Origin: Chloroflexota bacterium
GTDB lineage: Bacteria; Chloroflexota; Anaerolineae; Aggregatilineales; Phototrophicaceae
Direction of reading: 5' to 3'
Assembly (NCBI GenBank): GCA_020161935.1
Contig: JAIUNI010000015.1
Location: 82,656-146,655, forward strand
DNA: 64,000 bases
Position numbers and translations under genes: made by a program. This document shows, in pieces, positions 40,537 through 50,274 of the stretch. How positions within the stretch are numbered: position 1 is the stretch's first letter; each line of letters starts with the position of its first letter. Under the pieces are notes generated by a model. The model was not told the origin of the DNA, searched no databases, and saw nothing but the letters and a program-made list of their open reading frames with translations.

Positions 40537-43500
40537 ATGTTGACTGACGTACAGCAAGATACTATGCGTGTTTTATTGGTAGACCCCTCCGCGACTTACG
40601 AGTCACTGCTGGTTACAGCACTGGGGCACAGTTATGATGCCGAAGTGCATTTGGTTGATGCGCTGGACGATTTTGAAGCGGCCTTCTATTCAGCGGAATG
40701 GGATGCGGTTGTGGTGACGTTCGCCATCAGCGCCGAACCCATTCGGCTGATGGAAGCCGGTGAATGGGAAACGCCCCTCATTATCCTGTGTGATACCCAA
40801 GATGAGGCTGACCAAGCCTATGAACTGACCAGCTCACGAATCAACGATGTCGTCATGCGGCAGCAGTTGAAGCGGCTTCAAGTCATCATGCGCCGCGAAT
40901 TGGTCCGGCGAACCGAGCGGAAAGCCGCCAGCGAAATTGCCCGGCAAAAGAGCGTGAATGACTCGCTCCAGCGCAGCGAAGCCCGTTTCCGTTCGGTCAT
41001 TGAGGGCTTTAGTGACCCGATTTTGTTTGTGGATACGTTTCAGATTGTCCGTTATGCCAACACGACTTTTACGAAGCTGTTTGGTTATAAGCCCTCGCAA
41101 GTCCTCGGTAAGGTGTTTCAAGGGTTCATTCAACCGGAAGCGGCATCGACGGTTCAGGAAAATCTTGACGTGCTGCTTCGTATGCCGGATGCCCTCCAGC
41201 GGTTTGACAGCCAGATGCAGCGGGCAGATGGCGTGTGGGAGGCGGTCGAAATTACCGCCCACACCATGAGCGACCCGACCGAGCAGCCGACGCTCATTTT
41301 GCACATCGAAATTGTTACCGAGCGTAAACGTAATGAAGCCCGCATCAAACACCTGAACCGTACGCTTTCGGTTTTGAGTGATATTAACCAGAGTATTGTC
41401 CGCATCCGTGACCTGTCCGCGCTCTATAAAACGGCCTGTGACATCGCGGTTGAAAAAGGCACATTCAAGGTGGCGTGGATTGGCTTGATCGACTGGGTAA
41501 CGAGGCAAATTCAGCCCGCCGGTTATGCGGGGATGCCAGCCGATTTAGTGCCAAACCTGACGATTAATATTGACGATCCCCTCTTAGAGCGTGCGCCATC
41601 ACTGACCGCTTTCCGCAGCGGGAAGCGCTATATCGTCAACGATATTGAAACGGAGCTTGCCAAACCCGAATGGCGCGAAACGGCCAAGCAAATAGGGTAC
41701 GGTTCCTCAGCCGCGCTGCCGCTGATTGTGCATAACGAAGTACGCGGCATCTTACATTTGTTTGCCTATGAAAAGGGCTTTTTCAGCGAAGATGAACTGC
41801 GCTTGGTCGAGGAAATGGCGGGCGACATTGCCTTTGCCATGATGTTCGCCGAAGAAGAGGCGCACCGACAGCAGGCCGAAAGTGCGCTGCTCGAAAGCGA
41901 AAGCCGTTACCATCAGATGATGGATGAACTGCTGGAAGGCTGCCAAATCCTCAGCCCTGAATGGCGCTACCTTTACGTCAATGAGGTGAATGCCGAGCAA
42001 GCAGGTGTTCCCCGGAATAAGCTGCTCGGCAATAAGATTACAGATGTGTTCCCCGGTATCGAGAATATGCCGTTCTTCCCGTATCTTGAACATTCGATGC
42101 GTGATCGGGTGGTCGAGCGTACCGAAACCGAGTTTTTCTACGCCGATGGGACATCGCGTTGGTTTGATCTCAATATTCAACCGATACCCGAAGGTATCCT
42201 CATCCTGACGCTCGAAATGACCCAGCGGAAGCAGTCGGAAGCGGCCATGCAGCACTACGCCAAGCGCATGGAAGGGCTGCATGAAATCGATTCGGATCTT
42301 ATTCGTGGGGGGTCGGTTCAAGAACTCACGCAAAACGCGCTGACGAATATCCGGCAGCTTATCCCTTATGAGCGTGCCGACATTACCATGATCGACACCG
42401 AGACGAACACTGCTACCGTATTTGCTGTGAACTCCGACAATGTGACAACCTTAGGGCAGGGCCTACAAATCACCATCTCGCCCAGTGCGATAGCCCGGTT
42501 CGACAAGAATCGTCCGTTGATCGTCGATGATATTCGCCCGCTCCAAGATGCGCGTCCACATACCAAGCAGTTGGTTGATGAAGGGCTGCGTTCATGGCTG
42601 AGTGTGCTGCTGATGGATGGTGAAACACCCATTGGGTTATTCAGTTTGTTTGCCAAAGACGTGGCTTTCTTTAAACCCGAACATGCCGAGATCGCCGCTG
42701 AAGTCGGGGGTCAGTTGGCGATTGCCATCCGGCAGCTTCGCCTTTCAAAACAGCTCGAACACCGCGCTGGAGAATTGGCAGCGAAAGTTGGCGAACTTGA
42801 ACACGCTGAAACCAGCCTGAAACGTTACGCACGCCGCATGGAAATCCTGCATCAAATCGACAACGGCATTATCCTCGCCACCTCGACCAAGATGGTGGTT
42901 GAAACAGCAGTTCGTAATATCCGGCAGCTTATTCCCTGCCGCCGGGTTGGTGTAAACCTCATTGACGAGGTGAAGAACGAACTTATACTCTACAGTGTCG
43001 ATACCAATTACGACAGCAAATTCAAGGAAGGCAGCCGGATTTCTATTCCTGAGGGTTTGTTCGACGGGTTTGATGAACGGTATGTTCGCATCATACCCGA
43101 TGCGCGGCTGGAGTCCGGGATGATCTACCAGCAGCTTGCCCGCGAGGGTGTGGTCAGCATCCTGCAAATTTTGCTGATGGATCGCAATCATCCACTCGGT
43201 TTCATGGGTTTATGGTCGGACGAGCCGGATTTTTTTACACCGGAATATATCGAAATTGGTGTGCAAATTGCCGGTCAGCTTGCCATTGCCGTCCACCAAC
43301 TCCAGCTTCAAGAAGCGCTGCTCCAAAGTGAAGAACGCTATCGTGAGGTTATCGAAAACCAAACCGACCTCATTTGCCGCTACCGCCCCGATTCCACGCT
43401 CACATTCGTGAACCGTGCGTACTGCGACATGGTGAAGATGGAACCGGAGCAGCTCATCGGCAGAAGTTTTTATGACATCATGCCCCCGCTTGATCGCGCT

Positions 43501-46500
43501 GCGGCTGACGCTTATATGGCGCAGTTTAGCCTCGCGAAACCGGCTGCCATTTCCGAGCATCAATCGCGTTTACCGGATGGTAGTCTGCGCTGGATACAGT
43601 GGAAAGACCGCGCCATCTTTGACGAATCGGGCGCGATTGCTGAATATCAAGCCGTCGGGCGTGATATTACCGAACGCAAACGGATGCAGGCTGAACATGA
43701 CCAATATACGGATCGTATCGAGGAACTCAGCGGCTTCTTGCAATCGGCGTTGGATGCTTATCCTGCGAACACGGTGGTGCTGGATACGGACGGCAAGATT
43801 ATCTCCATGAATAAGCCGTGGAAGATTTTTGCGAGCGAAAATAACGGGAACACGGAAAACTTTTACGCGGGGATGAACTATGTTGAAGTTTGTGAACGCG
43901 CGGTTGGCTACGAGGCGAGTGATGCCCACGAAACCGCGAAGGGCATTCGTGCCGTTATCGCCGCCCAGCAAGATGAGTACTATCTGGAGTATCCGTGCAA
44001 CAAAGGGCATGAGGAAGGTTGGTTCGCCGTACGGGTAACACCTTTCTTGGAACCCGCCCCACGCCGCGTTGTGGTTGCCCATGCCGATATTACCGAGCGT
44101 AGAGTCAGCGAGCGCGAACTGAACTCGCTTTATAACGCTACCTCGTATCTGTTTAAGGCCGACAGTTTGCTCAACTTGGGGCAGCAAATTGTCGCGGCGG
44201 TCGTCCATGAGTTCCAGCATACGGACTGCGGCCTCATGCTTTACGACAAGAAGCAAAAGAAGATTATGCGCTTGGCACGTACGGGCGCGTTCGACATCCA
44301 GCCGGAAAACCCGCTGATGATTGATGGAGCCGGATTAGTTCCGCTGGCGCTGCGAACGGGTAAGACGGTTTATGTCTCCAACGTCGCCGACCACCCGAAT
44401 TATATCCCCAATGAAGCACGCACCCGCTCCGAAATTGTCATCCCGTTAAAGACGGCGAATGGGGTCATCGGTGTGCTGGACTTGCAAAGTGCCGAGATTG
44501 ATGCGTTTAGCGAGCGCGACCAGCGTATCCTTTTGGCTTATGTCGAACGGGCTGCGCCGGCCATTGAAAACCGCCAACTGTACGAGGAAATCAACCAGCA
44601 CGCCGCGGTGCTGGAATGGCGCGTCGCCCAACGCACGGCGGAAGTCATCTACTCCAAGAACCGTGTGGAGGCTATCCTTAACAACAGTACCGACGGTATC
44701 CTGCTGGCGTATGCGAACACCGGCATTCAGCAGTCGAACACCATGTTTAATAAGCTGTTCGCTTGCAACGACGAAGACTACTTCGGTCAGGCGCTCTCCA
44801 GCTTGGTTCCCCCCGAAGACCGCGAGCGATTGCTTAAGGCCGCCGACCATGTGCTGACCACCCAAGAGGCCGAGAACATCGAAACGTTGGCCCGCCGGAA
44901 AGATGGCACAACGTTTGATGCCGAACTCGGCTTGGGTTACATCCGCACCGAGGAAAACCGCGAGCGCGGCGTGGTCTGCGTGATACGCGACATCACCAAA
45001 CGTAAACAGGCTGAACAAGCGCTGCAATCGAAGATCGATGCTGAAATGGCCTTCCAGCGTTACCTGAAGGAGCTGCACGAGATCACGGTCGATTTAACCC
45101 AGATTGACGATCTTGATGACTTTTATCACCGCAGCATCGAACTGGGTTTGGAACGGCTGGGCTTCGACCGTATGGCGTTGTTCCTCTATAAACCGGAGAC
45201 TGAAACCGCAGCAGGCACTTACGGTACGGACGTAATGGGTAACATCAGCAATGAACAAGACATTGAGGTCAAGGTCAGGGATTTTGAAACGCTGACTCGC
45301 TCCTTATATGGCGAAGACCGCTTCTCCTTCCAAGAGGACGTGACGATTTACTTTAAAGGAGAACCAGTCGGTACCGGTTGGCAAGCCTCGGCTGTCCTCT
45401 GGGATGGCAGCCGCAGTATCGGTTGGTTGGTGGTGGACAACTACCTCAACCACAAAGCAGCCTCCAAACCGCTGCTCGATGCCTTGACGCTGTATGCCAT
45501 CACCATCGGCAGCTTGCTCAACCGTAAGCAAACCGAGGCTTCCCAGCGTGAAAGTGAAGCCCGCTACCGTCTGCTGGCAGAAAATATCAGTGATGTTATT
45601 GTTCGTACCAACCGGAACGGCGAAATTGAATACGTGTCACCATCCTCTTATGCGGTTCTCGGCTATCAACCGGACGAACTGGTCGGGAGGATGGGGCGCT
45701 TATTGCTCGATCAATGGGTGCGGATACCCGGTCGTTCGCGTTTCATATCCGATGCTAATAATGGCGAACCGACGACATCCTTCTCCTTCCCATTCGAACA
45801 CAAAGAGGGGCATAGCATGTGGCTGGAAGCTGTTGGTAAGACGGTCGTTTCCAACGCGACAGGCGAATTCCAAGAATTTATCGCCTCGATCCGCGACATC
45901 ACCGAGCGTAAGCGGGCAGAAGAAGCGGTCGTTCAAGCCTACGAAAAGGAACGTGAACTCGGTGAATTGAAATCGCGCTTCGTCTCGATGGCATCACACG
46001 AGTTCCGTACGCCGCTGGCGAATATTCTGGCGATGACCGAAACCTTGACCAATTACCGTAATAAGATGAAGGATGTCCAAATTACGGATCGCCTCGGCAA
46101 CATCACCGGACAGGTTGACCGTCTCAAGGACATTATGGACGACATGCTGCTCTACGCGAGGATGGGTGATTCTAGCATGGAATTCCAGCCGCTCGACTTG
46201 AATTTGGATGCGTTCTGCCGCGAGGTCATCGCCGAATATCAACTACGCCCTGAACACCGGCACCGCATTGCGTACAGCGCTCCGGCGGAAATGCCGCTGG
46301 CGAAGGTGGATAAGAAACTGATGCGCCAAGTTCTGGATAACCTGCTATCAAATGCCCTGAAATATTCAGATGAAAACAAATCGGTTGAAGTTCGTTTAAA
46401 CTATGAGAACGATGAATTTACGCTGTCCATCAGCGATCAAGGCATTGGTATCCCGGAACCGGACTTGAAGCATCTGTTTGAGCCGTTTCACCGGGCGACC

Positions 46501-46641
46501 AATGTTGGAACCATATCTGGAACGGGGTTAGGACTGGTGATCTCCAAACAAGCCATTGAACTCCACAGTGGAAAAATCACGGTAACGAGTTCGGTCGGTC
46601 AAGGAACCACCATGATTGTAACCATCCCACTGACGACATAA
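40537..46641 (+). CDS. Giant PAS/GAF sensor histidine kinase
   Basis: This 2034-residue soluble kinase has approximately the following order: a receiver-like domain (10-120), PAS (145-265), GAF (272-440), PAS (453-563), GAF (575-738), GAF (768-925), PAS (931-1048), PAS (1064-1188), GAF (1195-1348), PAS (1376-1491), GAF (1511-1661), PAS (1673-1793), HisKA (His1821 in ASHEFRTPL) and HATPase (from about 1925; DQGIGIPEPD and GTGLGLVIS). No TM helix is seen. The N-terminal receiver-like domain seems to lack a clear phospho-acceptor pattern (VVVTFAI where DxxxPxxDG is expected). It is 11 nt from the next gene, a likely partner. Confidence 0.9.
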   Translation: MLTDVQQDTMRVLLVDPSATYESLLVTALGHSYDAEVHLVDALDDFEAAFYSAEWDAVVVTFAISAEPIRLMEAGEWETPLIILCDTQDEADQAYELTSSRINDVVMRQQLKRLQVIMRRELVRRTERKAASEIARQKSVNDSLQRSEARFRSVIEGFSDPILFVDTFQIVRYANTTFTKLFGYKPSQVLGKVFQGFIQPEAASTVQENLDVLLRMPDALQRFDSQMQRADGVWEAVEITAHTMSDPTEQPTLILHIEIVTERKRNEARIKHLNRTLSVLSDINQSIVRIRDLSALYKTACDIAVEKGTFKVAWIGLIDWVTRQIQPAGYAGMPADLVPNLTINIDDPLLERAPSLTAFRSGKRYIVNDIETELAKPEWRETAKQIGYGSSAALPLIVHNEVRGILHLFAYEKGFFSEDELRLVEEMAGDIAFAMMFAEEEAHRQQAESALLESESRYHQMMDELLEGCQILSPEWRYLYVNEVNAEQAGVPRNKLLGNKITDVFPGIENMPFFPYLEHSMRDRVVERTETEFFYADGTSRWFDLNIQPIPEGILILTLEMTQRKQSEAAMQHYAKRMEGLHEIDSDLIRGGSVQELTQNALTNIRQLIPYERADITMIDTETNTATVFAVNSDNVTTLGQGLQITISPSAIARFDKNRPLIVDDIRPLQDARPHTKQLVDEGLRSWLSVLLMDGETPIGLFSLFAKDVAFFKPEHAEIAAEVGGQLAIAIRQLRLSKQLEHRAGELAAKVGELEHAETSLKRYARRMEILHQIDNGIILATSTKMVVETAVRNIRQLIPCRRVGVNLIDEVKNELILYSVDTNYDSKFKEGSRISIPEGLFDGFDERYVRIIPDARLESGMIYQQLAREGVVSILQILLMDRNHPLGFMGLWSDEPDFFTPEYIEIGVQIAGQLAIAVHQLQLQEALLQSEERYREVIENQTDLICRYRPDSTLTFVNRAYCDMVKMEPEQLIGRSFYDIMPPLDRAAADAYMAQFSLAKPAAISEHQSRLPDGSLRWIQWKDRAIFDESGAIAEYQAVGRDITERKRMQAEHDQYTDRIEELSGFLQSALDAYPANTVVLDTDGKIISMNKPWKIFASENNGNTENFYAGMNYVEVCERAVGYEASDAHETAKGIRAVIAAQQDEYYLEYPCNKGHEEGWFAVRVTPFLEPAPRRVVVAHADITERRVSERELNSLYNATSYLFKADSLLNLGQQIVAAVVHEFQHTDCGLMLYDKKQKKIMRLARTGAFDIQPENPLMIDGAGLVPLALRTGKTVYVSNVADHPNYIPNEARTRSEIVIPLKTANGVIGVLDLQSAEIDAFSERDQRILLAYVERAAPAIENRQLYEEINQHAAVLEWRVAQRTAEVIYSKNRVEAILNNSTDGILLAYANTGIQQSNTMFNKLFACNDEDYFGQALSSLVPPEDRERLLKAADHVLTTQEAENIETLARRKDGTTFDAELGLGYIRTEENRERGVVCVIRDITKRKQAEQALQSKIDAEMAFQRYLKELHEITVDLTQIDDLDDFYHRSIELGLERLGFDRMALFLYKPETETAAGTYGTDVMGNISNEQDIEVKVRDFETLTRSLYGEDRFSFQEDVTIYFKGEPVGTGWQASAVLWDGSRSIGWLVVDNYLNHKAASKPLLDALTLYAITIGSLLNRKQTEASQRESEARYRLLAENISDVIVRTNRNGEIEYVSPSSYAVLGYQPDELVGRMGRLLLDQWVRIPGRSRFISDANNGEPTTSFSFPFEHKEGHSMWLEAVGKTVVSNATGEFQEFIASIRDITERKRAEEAVVQAYEKERELGELKSRFVSMASHEFRTPLANILAMTETLTNYRNKMKDVQITDRLGNITGQVDRLKDIMDDMLLYARMGDSSMEFQPLDLNLDAFCREVIAEYQLRPEHRHRIAYSAPAEMPLAKVDKKLMRQVLDNLLSNALKYSDENKSVEVRLNYENDEFTLSISDQGIGIPEPDLKHLFEPFHRATNVGTISGTGLGLVISKQAIELHSGKITVTSSVGQGTTMIVTIPLTT

Positions 46642-46652
46642 GGATTTGAAGT

Positions 46653-47771
46653 ATGCCAAAAGTTTTAATCATCGAAGATGAAGCGATCCTCCGAAACGAG
46701 ATGAGTGATTGGTTGATGTTTGAGGATTATGAAGTCCTCAACGCGGAAAATGGAATCGTCGGGGTCGAACAAGCGATTCAATGGGTGCCGGACTTGATCG
46801 TCTGCGACATTATGATGCCCGAATTGGATGGTTACGGCGTGTTCCATGAAGTCCACTCCAACCCGCTTACCGCGCTGATACCTTTCATTTTCGTGACTGC
46901 CCGTGCCGCCCACGATGACATCCGTTATGGTATGAATTTGGGCGCAGATGATTACATCACCAAACCTTTCACCCGTCTGCAACTGCTGGAGGCCATTCAA
47001 ACCCAGTTGAAGAAAACAGAACAGCGCGAACGTTTACATCAAGATGAAGTCCAGCAGCTTAAAAATGCGCTCTCGGTAGAACATGCCCAGAGTATGCTCA
47101 AGGTCAAGATGATCGCTATGTTCTCGCACGATTTCCGCAACCCGCTTGCAGCCATCCTGTCGTCAAACAACCTCGTGCGCGACTACGCCTCGAAGATCAA
47201 CGAGGAACGCCGCCTCAAACACTTGAACCGTATTGAGTCGTCGGTACATCAGTTGGTGCAAATGTTGGATGATATGCTGTTCATTGCCCAGATGGAATCC
47301 GACAGTATGCACTACAGCCCGGTCATGGTGGATATTGGCGAGATGATGAACGAAATCGTGGATGAGTTCCGCACGATTCATGACGAGAACTATCAAATCG
47401 AGTTCACCAACGAAGTGAGTGACACCACACTGAACGATCCGCGCTTGCTGCGGCAGGTGGCGAGTAACCTCATTTCGAACGCCATCAAATACTCCGAGGC
47501 GCACAGCAGTATTTTCATCAGCTTGACCCAAAACGACCATCACTATGTATTTGTGGTCGAAGATCAAGGTATGGGCATTGAGGCGGAAGATCAAGCGAAT
47601 TTATTCCAGACTTTCAAACGTGGTTCGAACGTCAGAGGCGTGTCGGGGACAGGCTTGGGGTTAGCGATTGTCAAACGTGCGGTTGATATGTTCGGCGGGA
47701 CGGTTTTTCTGGAAAGCCAAGTGGGCGTGGGAACGCGGGTTACAGTCAATATACCGGTGGCAACCGCTTGA
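46653..47771 (+). CDS. Hybrid response regulator-histidine kinase
   Basis: This 372-residue protein has an N-terminal receiver domain (phospho-acceptor Asp52 in VCDIMMPELDG, Lys104 in YITKPF). A HisKA domain (His159 in MFSHDFRNPL) and an HATPase domain (EDQGMGIEAEDQ and GTGLGLAIVKRA) follow. The order REC-HisKA-HATPase allows it to receive a phosphate from the giant kinase and control its own kinase output. No DNA-binding output domain is encoded in this operon. AAGGAT lies about 8 nt before the ATG. The operon ends near the hairpin at 47791-47823. Confidence 0.92.
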   Translation: MPKVLIIEDEAILRNEMSDWLMFEDYEVLNAENGIVGVEQAIQWVPDLIVCDIMMPELDGYGVFHEVHSNPLTALIPFIFVTARAAHDDIRYGMNLGADDYITKPFTRLQLLEAIQTQLKKTEQRERLHQDEVQQLKNALSVEHAQSMLKVKMIAMFSHDFRNPLAAILSSNNLVRDYASKINEERRLKHLNRIESSVHQLVQMLDDMLFIAQMESDSMHYSPVMVDIGEMMNEIVDEFRTIHDENYQIEFTNEVSDTTLNDPRLLRQVASNLISNAIKYSEAHSSIFISLTQNDHHYVFVVEDQGMGIEAEDQANLFQTFKRGSNVRGVSGTGLGLAIVKRAVDMFGGTVFLESQVGVGTRVTVNIPVATA

Positions 47772-47782
47772 TACCTGCCTCC

Positions 47783-47823
47783 CAATAAAAATTGAGAGGG
47801 TATGCGTTGGACACCCTCTCAAT
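47783..47823 (-). terminator. Intrinsic terminator for the minus-strand stress cluster
   Basis: ATTGAGAGGGT (47791-47801) and ACCCTCTCAAT (about 47812-47822) form an 11-bp stem. On the minus strand it is followed by TTTTTATTG, so it terminates the minus-strand genes. It may also serve as a weak 3' end for the plus-strand kinase operon. Confidence 0.75.
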
Positions 47824-47863
47824 TGATGCGTATTTCTGAGTTCGTTTGTGGAGCCGGTTCGAT

Positions 47864-48079
47864 TTATGCAGCCGGCTCTTTAACCCGTTCGTCGCTTTCC
47901 TGCTCGCTCACTGTTTCGGCCTGCCGGTTCATAAACCACGCACTGACAACCACCAGTAGGGGCATAAAGCGCCACATAAAGCGGAAGAAGCGGAAGCGTG
48001 TGGTCAAGTAGCCAACGACCAGCGTACTTGCCAGCGACAGCAGCATGTTATTGCCAGTTGCGGTTTTACCGTGAGACAT
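47864..48079 (-). CDS. Small membrane protein
   Basis: This 71-residue protein has a short N-terminal soluble part (MSHGKTATGNNM), one or two hydrophobic segments (about 12-27 and 37-52, LLVVVSAWFMN) and an acidic C-terminal tail. It overlaps the end of the YtxH gene by 14 nt, so the two are likely cotranslated. No family was recognised. Its place in the stress-type cluster suggests an envelope-related role. Confidence 0.65.
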   Translation of the reverse strand: MSHGKTATGNNMLLSLASTLVVGYLTTRFRFFRFMWRFMPLLVVVSAWFMNRQAETVSEQESDERVKEPAA

Positions 48080-48356
48080 TCTTCAAACGCTCCTCAATAT
48101 CCCCACGCAGCTTGTCGAAGTCCTTCTGGAGTTCCTTGAGCGTCTTGTTCGTGGTGTCGCGTCCGTTCTCATAAAGAACACCCGCCTGGTTCGCAATTTC
48201 GTTACGCACATCCTCACCCTTACGCGGGGCGAAAAGCAGTGCCACCACTGCGCCTAAGCCAAGACCCAGAAGCATTACGACTAATGCCAGAATGGTGCGT
48301 TGTTGAGCAGCCATCTGTTCGGCTTCGCGGCTGTAATAAATGCGGTCGTTCATCAT
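48066..48356 (-). CDS. YtxH-domain protein
   Basis: This 96-residue protein has one TM helix (about 22-42, LALVVMLLGLGLGAVVALLF) followed directly by APRKGEDVRNEI, the YtxH signature. A charged helical tail follows. YtxH-type proteins are general-stress-associated membrane proteins of unknown mechanism. It lies between the small membrane protein and the DUF2383 protein in one direction. Confidence 0.85.
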   Translation of the reverse strand: MMNDRIYYSREAEQMAAQQRTILALVVMLLGLGLGAVVALLFAPRKGEDVRNEIANQAGVLYENGRDTTNKTLKELQKDFDKLRGDIEERLKNVSR

Positions 48357-48414
48357 ATTCCCCTTAAACTAAACTCATTTACCGATAAGATAAGTTGAGG
48401 CGATTTCCCAGTGT

Positions 48415-48891
48415 TCACAGGTGGTTTTGTTTACGATATGCCTCGCGTAGGCCATGAATGCGGTCATGCGCGTGGATGATATGGGAACACTGCTCGTCGA
48501 TAATCTCACGAATGTGTGAAGGCATGGTTTCATATTCGAGGGTCTTTTCATAGGAGTTGATCGTGGCATCCTCGGCCTCTTCAATGGCGGCGAAGATTGA
48601 GCCGTGGTCGCCGCCCATAATAACGGCGCGGATATTGCTCCACGCATCAACCACACCGTCCTCATCAGGATCGCCGCCCATCTCGGTTATGACATTCGCC
48701 AACTGTGCTGCAAAGCGGCGGCGTTGCAATGCATATTCAGCAAACATGGTTTTATAGGCCGCCGAGTTGATCCCATTCGCGACTTCCATGTAACCGTCAT
48801 GTCCATTCCGGGCATATTCAACCAACTCATTTAACAAATGCAACAGTCTTTCGTTAATTGATGAAGGCGTTTCGGTAGAGTTTTGTGTCAT
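48415..48891 (-). CDS. DUF2383 / PA2169-family four-helix-bundle protein
   Basis: This 158-residue all-helical protein has INERLLHLLNELVEYARNGHDGY and later EEAEDATINSYEKTLEYETMP, the pattern of ferritin-like four-helix PA2169/DUF2383 proteins. Such proteins are often encoded with stress genes. Conserved Glu/His pairs (EEAED, HAHDRIHGL) could bind metal but are not a full ferritin site. ATG 48891 has GGAGGT 6 nt upstream. The longer frame upstream is non-coding. Confidence 0.85.
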   Translation of the reverse strand: MTQNSTETPSSINERLLHLLNELVEYARNGHDGYMEVANGINSAAYKTMFAEYALQRRRFAAQLANVITEMGGDPDEDGVVDAWSNIRAVIMGGDHGSIFAAIEEAEDATINSYEKTLEYETMPSHIREIIDEQCSHIIHAHDRIHGLREAYRKQNHL

Positions 48892-49067
48892 GATGCACCT
48901 CCATCGTGATAGGAACGAAATACTTATCTTTAGTTTAGGGGTAACCCATCGGTCTGGCATGAGGTAGCCAGAGGATTTCAAGGTAGTAAGGAGAGGTAAA
49001 TAAAAGTAGGAAAAATGGGTAAAAAAAGGTGGCGATAAAAATATAACCACCTTATTCAATTCCTGAC

Positions 49068-49853
49068 TTATGAAGTACGAACGCGGGCTGCCGTAGAAAT
49101 CAGTGTACGAGCACCTGCATACCCACCACCAATTGCTGCGGCGGCACTCAGGCCAAGTGCGAGCAGAGTAACCCATGCGATACGGCTTGCGTCCTGCGCG
49201 GTTTGTTCAACCTGCGCGGGAGTGATACCATCAATTTGGGTTTGGACAGTTGCCACAGCCGATTGTGCCTGCCCTTGTACCGTATCTGTCAGGGCTGTCG
49301 GGTCGGGTGTAACACCAATCGCAGCGGTGGCTTCGCCGGCAACACCGGCAACGGTAGTGGCTGCGGTATCAGGGTTCGCCGCGATTTGTCCAGCAACTTC
49401 ACCTGCCACTGGCCCAACGACTTGTGCGCCCACAGTAGCGGCTTTTGTGGTCAAATCCGCTGCCGTACCCAGAAGCGAACCGATACCATTCCCCAATACA
49501 TACACCAGAATAGGAATGGTGATGATCCACACCATCGCGCCGTTAAGGATACCATTGCTGGAGCCAGCAACTGCTGCTGTCCTCGCCGAGATATACCCAC
49601 CCGCTAGAAAGGCGATCAATGCCGTAAGGCCGCCATATACGCTAATCCCCAGTGCCAGACCATTTGGATTGTCAGCGTCAACCGTTGATAGTCCAATGGC
49701 GACACCTAAAACCGTAAGCACGATAATGGTTGCCAGAACCGTAAAAAACCCAGCGATGACCGATGTCCATCGCACACGGTCAAGTGGAGTAGTGACTGCA
49801 ACTTCTGTTGTAACCGGTCGCACTGGTGTTGCTGCTACACGATCAACGGCCAT
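49068..49853 (-). CDS. Hypothetical membrane protein with Ala/Thr-rich central domain
   Basis: This 261-residue protein has four predicted TM helices: about 30-55, 68-90, 105-128 and 225-250. Between the third and fourth lies a low-complexity Ala/Val/Thr/Gly-rich segment of about 100 residues (TTKAATVGAQVVGPVAGEVA). It begins MAVDRVAATPVRPV with a near-perfect ribosome site AGGAGG. I do not recognise a named family. Similar proteins are annotated only as hypothetical. Its neighbours are DUF2383 and CsbD, so an envelope-stress role is possible. Confidence 0.7.
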   Translation of the reverse strand: MAVDRVAATPVRPVTTEVAVTTPLDRVRWTSVIAGFFTVLATIIVLTVLGVAIGLSTVDADNPNGLALGISVYGGLTALIAFLAGGYISARTAAVAGSSNGILNGAMVWIITIPILVYVLGNGIGSLLGTAADLTTKAATVGAQVVGPVAGEVAGQIAANPDTAATTVAGVAGEATAAIGVTPDPTALTDTVQGQAQSAVATVQTQIDGITPAQVEQTAQDASRIAWVTLLALGLSAAAAIGGGYAGARTLISTAARVRTS

Positions 49854-49993
49854 TATAACCTCCTGCATAATTTGCGTATTAATCACATCTGTAGCATAGA
49901 GGTAAAGTCAACGGGCATAGATGAGCCATTGTACTAATGTTACGATAGTTAAAAGAGCTATTATCCATAGGTGAAATGGAGTGGTAAGCTCAA

Positions 49994-50024
49994 AACAAAA
50001 AGGGCTACCAACAGGTAACCCTTT
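49994..50024 (-). terminator. Intrinsic terminator after CsbD
   Basis: AAGGGCTACC (about 49999-50009) pairs with GGTAACCCTT (about 50014-50023). On the minus strand the stem is followed by TTTTGTTTT. It lies about 25 nt after the CsbD stop. Confidence 0.8.
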
Positions 50025-50046
50025 ATCAAGCGCATATTATTCCGCT

Positions 50047-50274
50047 TTAATATTTGAGCTTGCCAGCCCAGTCATCAATCTGACGGTTGGCTTCATCCTT
50101 TGCAATACCGTAACGTTCTTGGATTTTGCCCGCCAGCTTTTCACGTTCACCATTAATCTGAAGCAAATCATCATCGGTCAGGTCGCCCCACTTCGAGCGA
50201 ATATCGCCTGTGAGCTGCTTCCACTTACCTGCGACGCGATCCCACGCACCACCCGTTTTTACTTGGTCAGTCAT
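50047..50274 (-). CDS. CsbD-family stress protein
   Basis: This 75-residue hydrophilic helical protein has WDRVAGKWKQLTGDIRSKWG and AGKIQERYGIAKDEANRQID, the CsbD signature. CsbD proteins accumulate in general stress (sigma-B-type in Bacillus), with unknown biochemical activity. AAGGAG lies upstream of the ATG and a terminator follows the gene. It completes a stress-type set with the YtxH and DUF2383 genes. Confidence 0.92.
   Translation of the reverse strand: MTDQVKTGGAWDRVAGKWKQLTGDIRSKWGDLTDDDLLQINGEREKLAGKIQERYGIAKDEANRQIDDWAGKLKY

Noticed and set aside
48066..50274. Phage-shock or toxin-antitoxin cluster
   Set aside because: The genes are YtxH, DUF2383 and CsbD types, which fit a general stress set. 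No PspA or toxin pattern is present.
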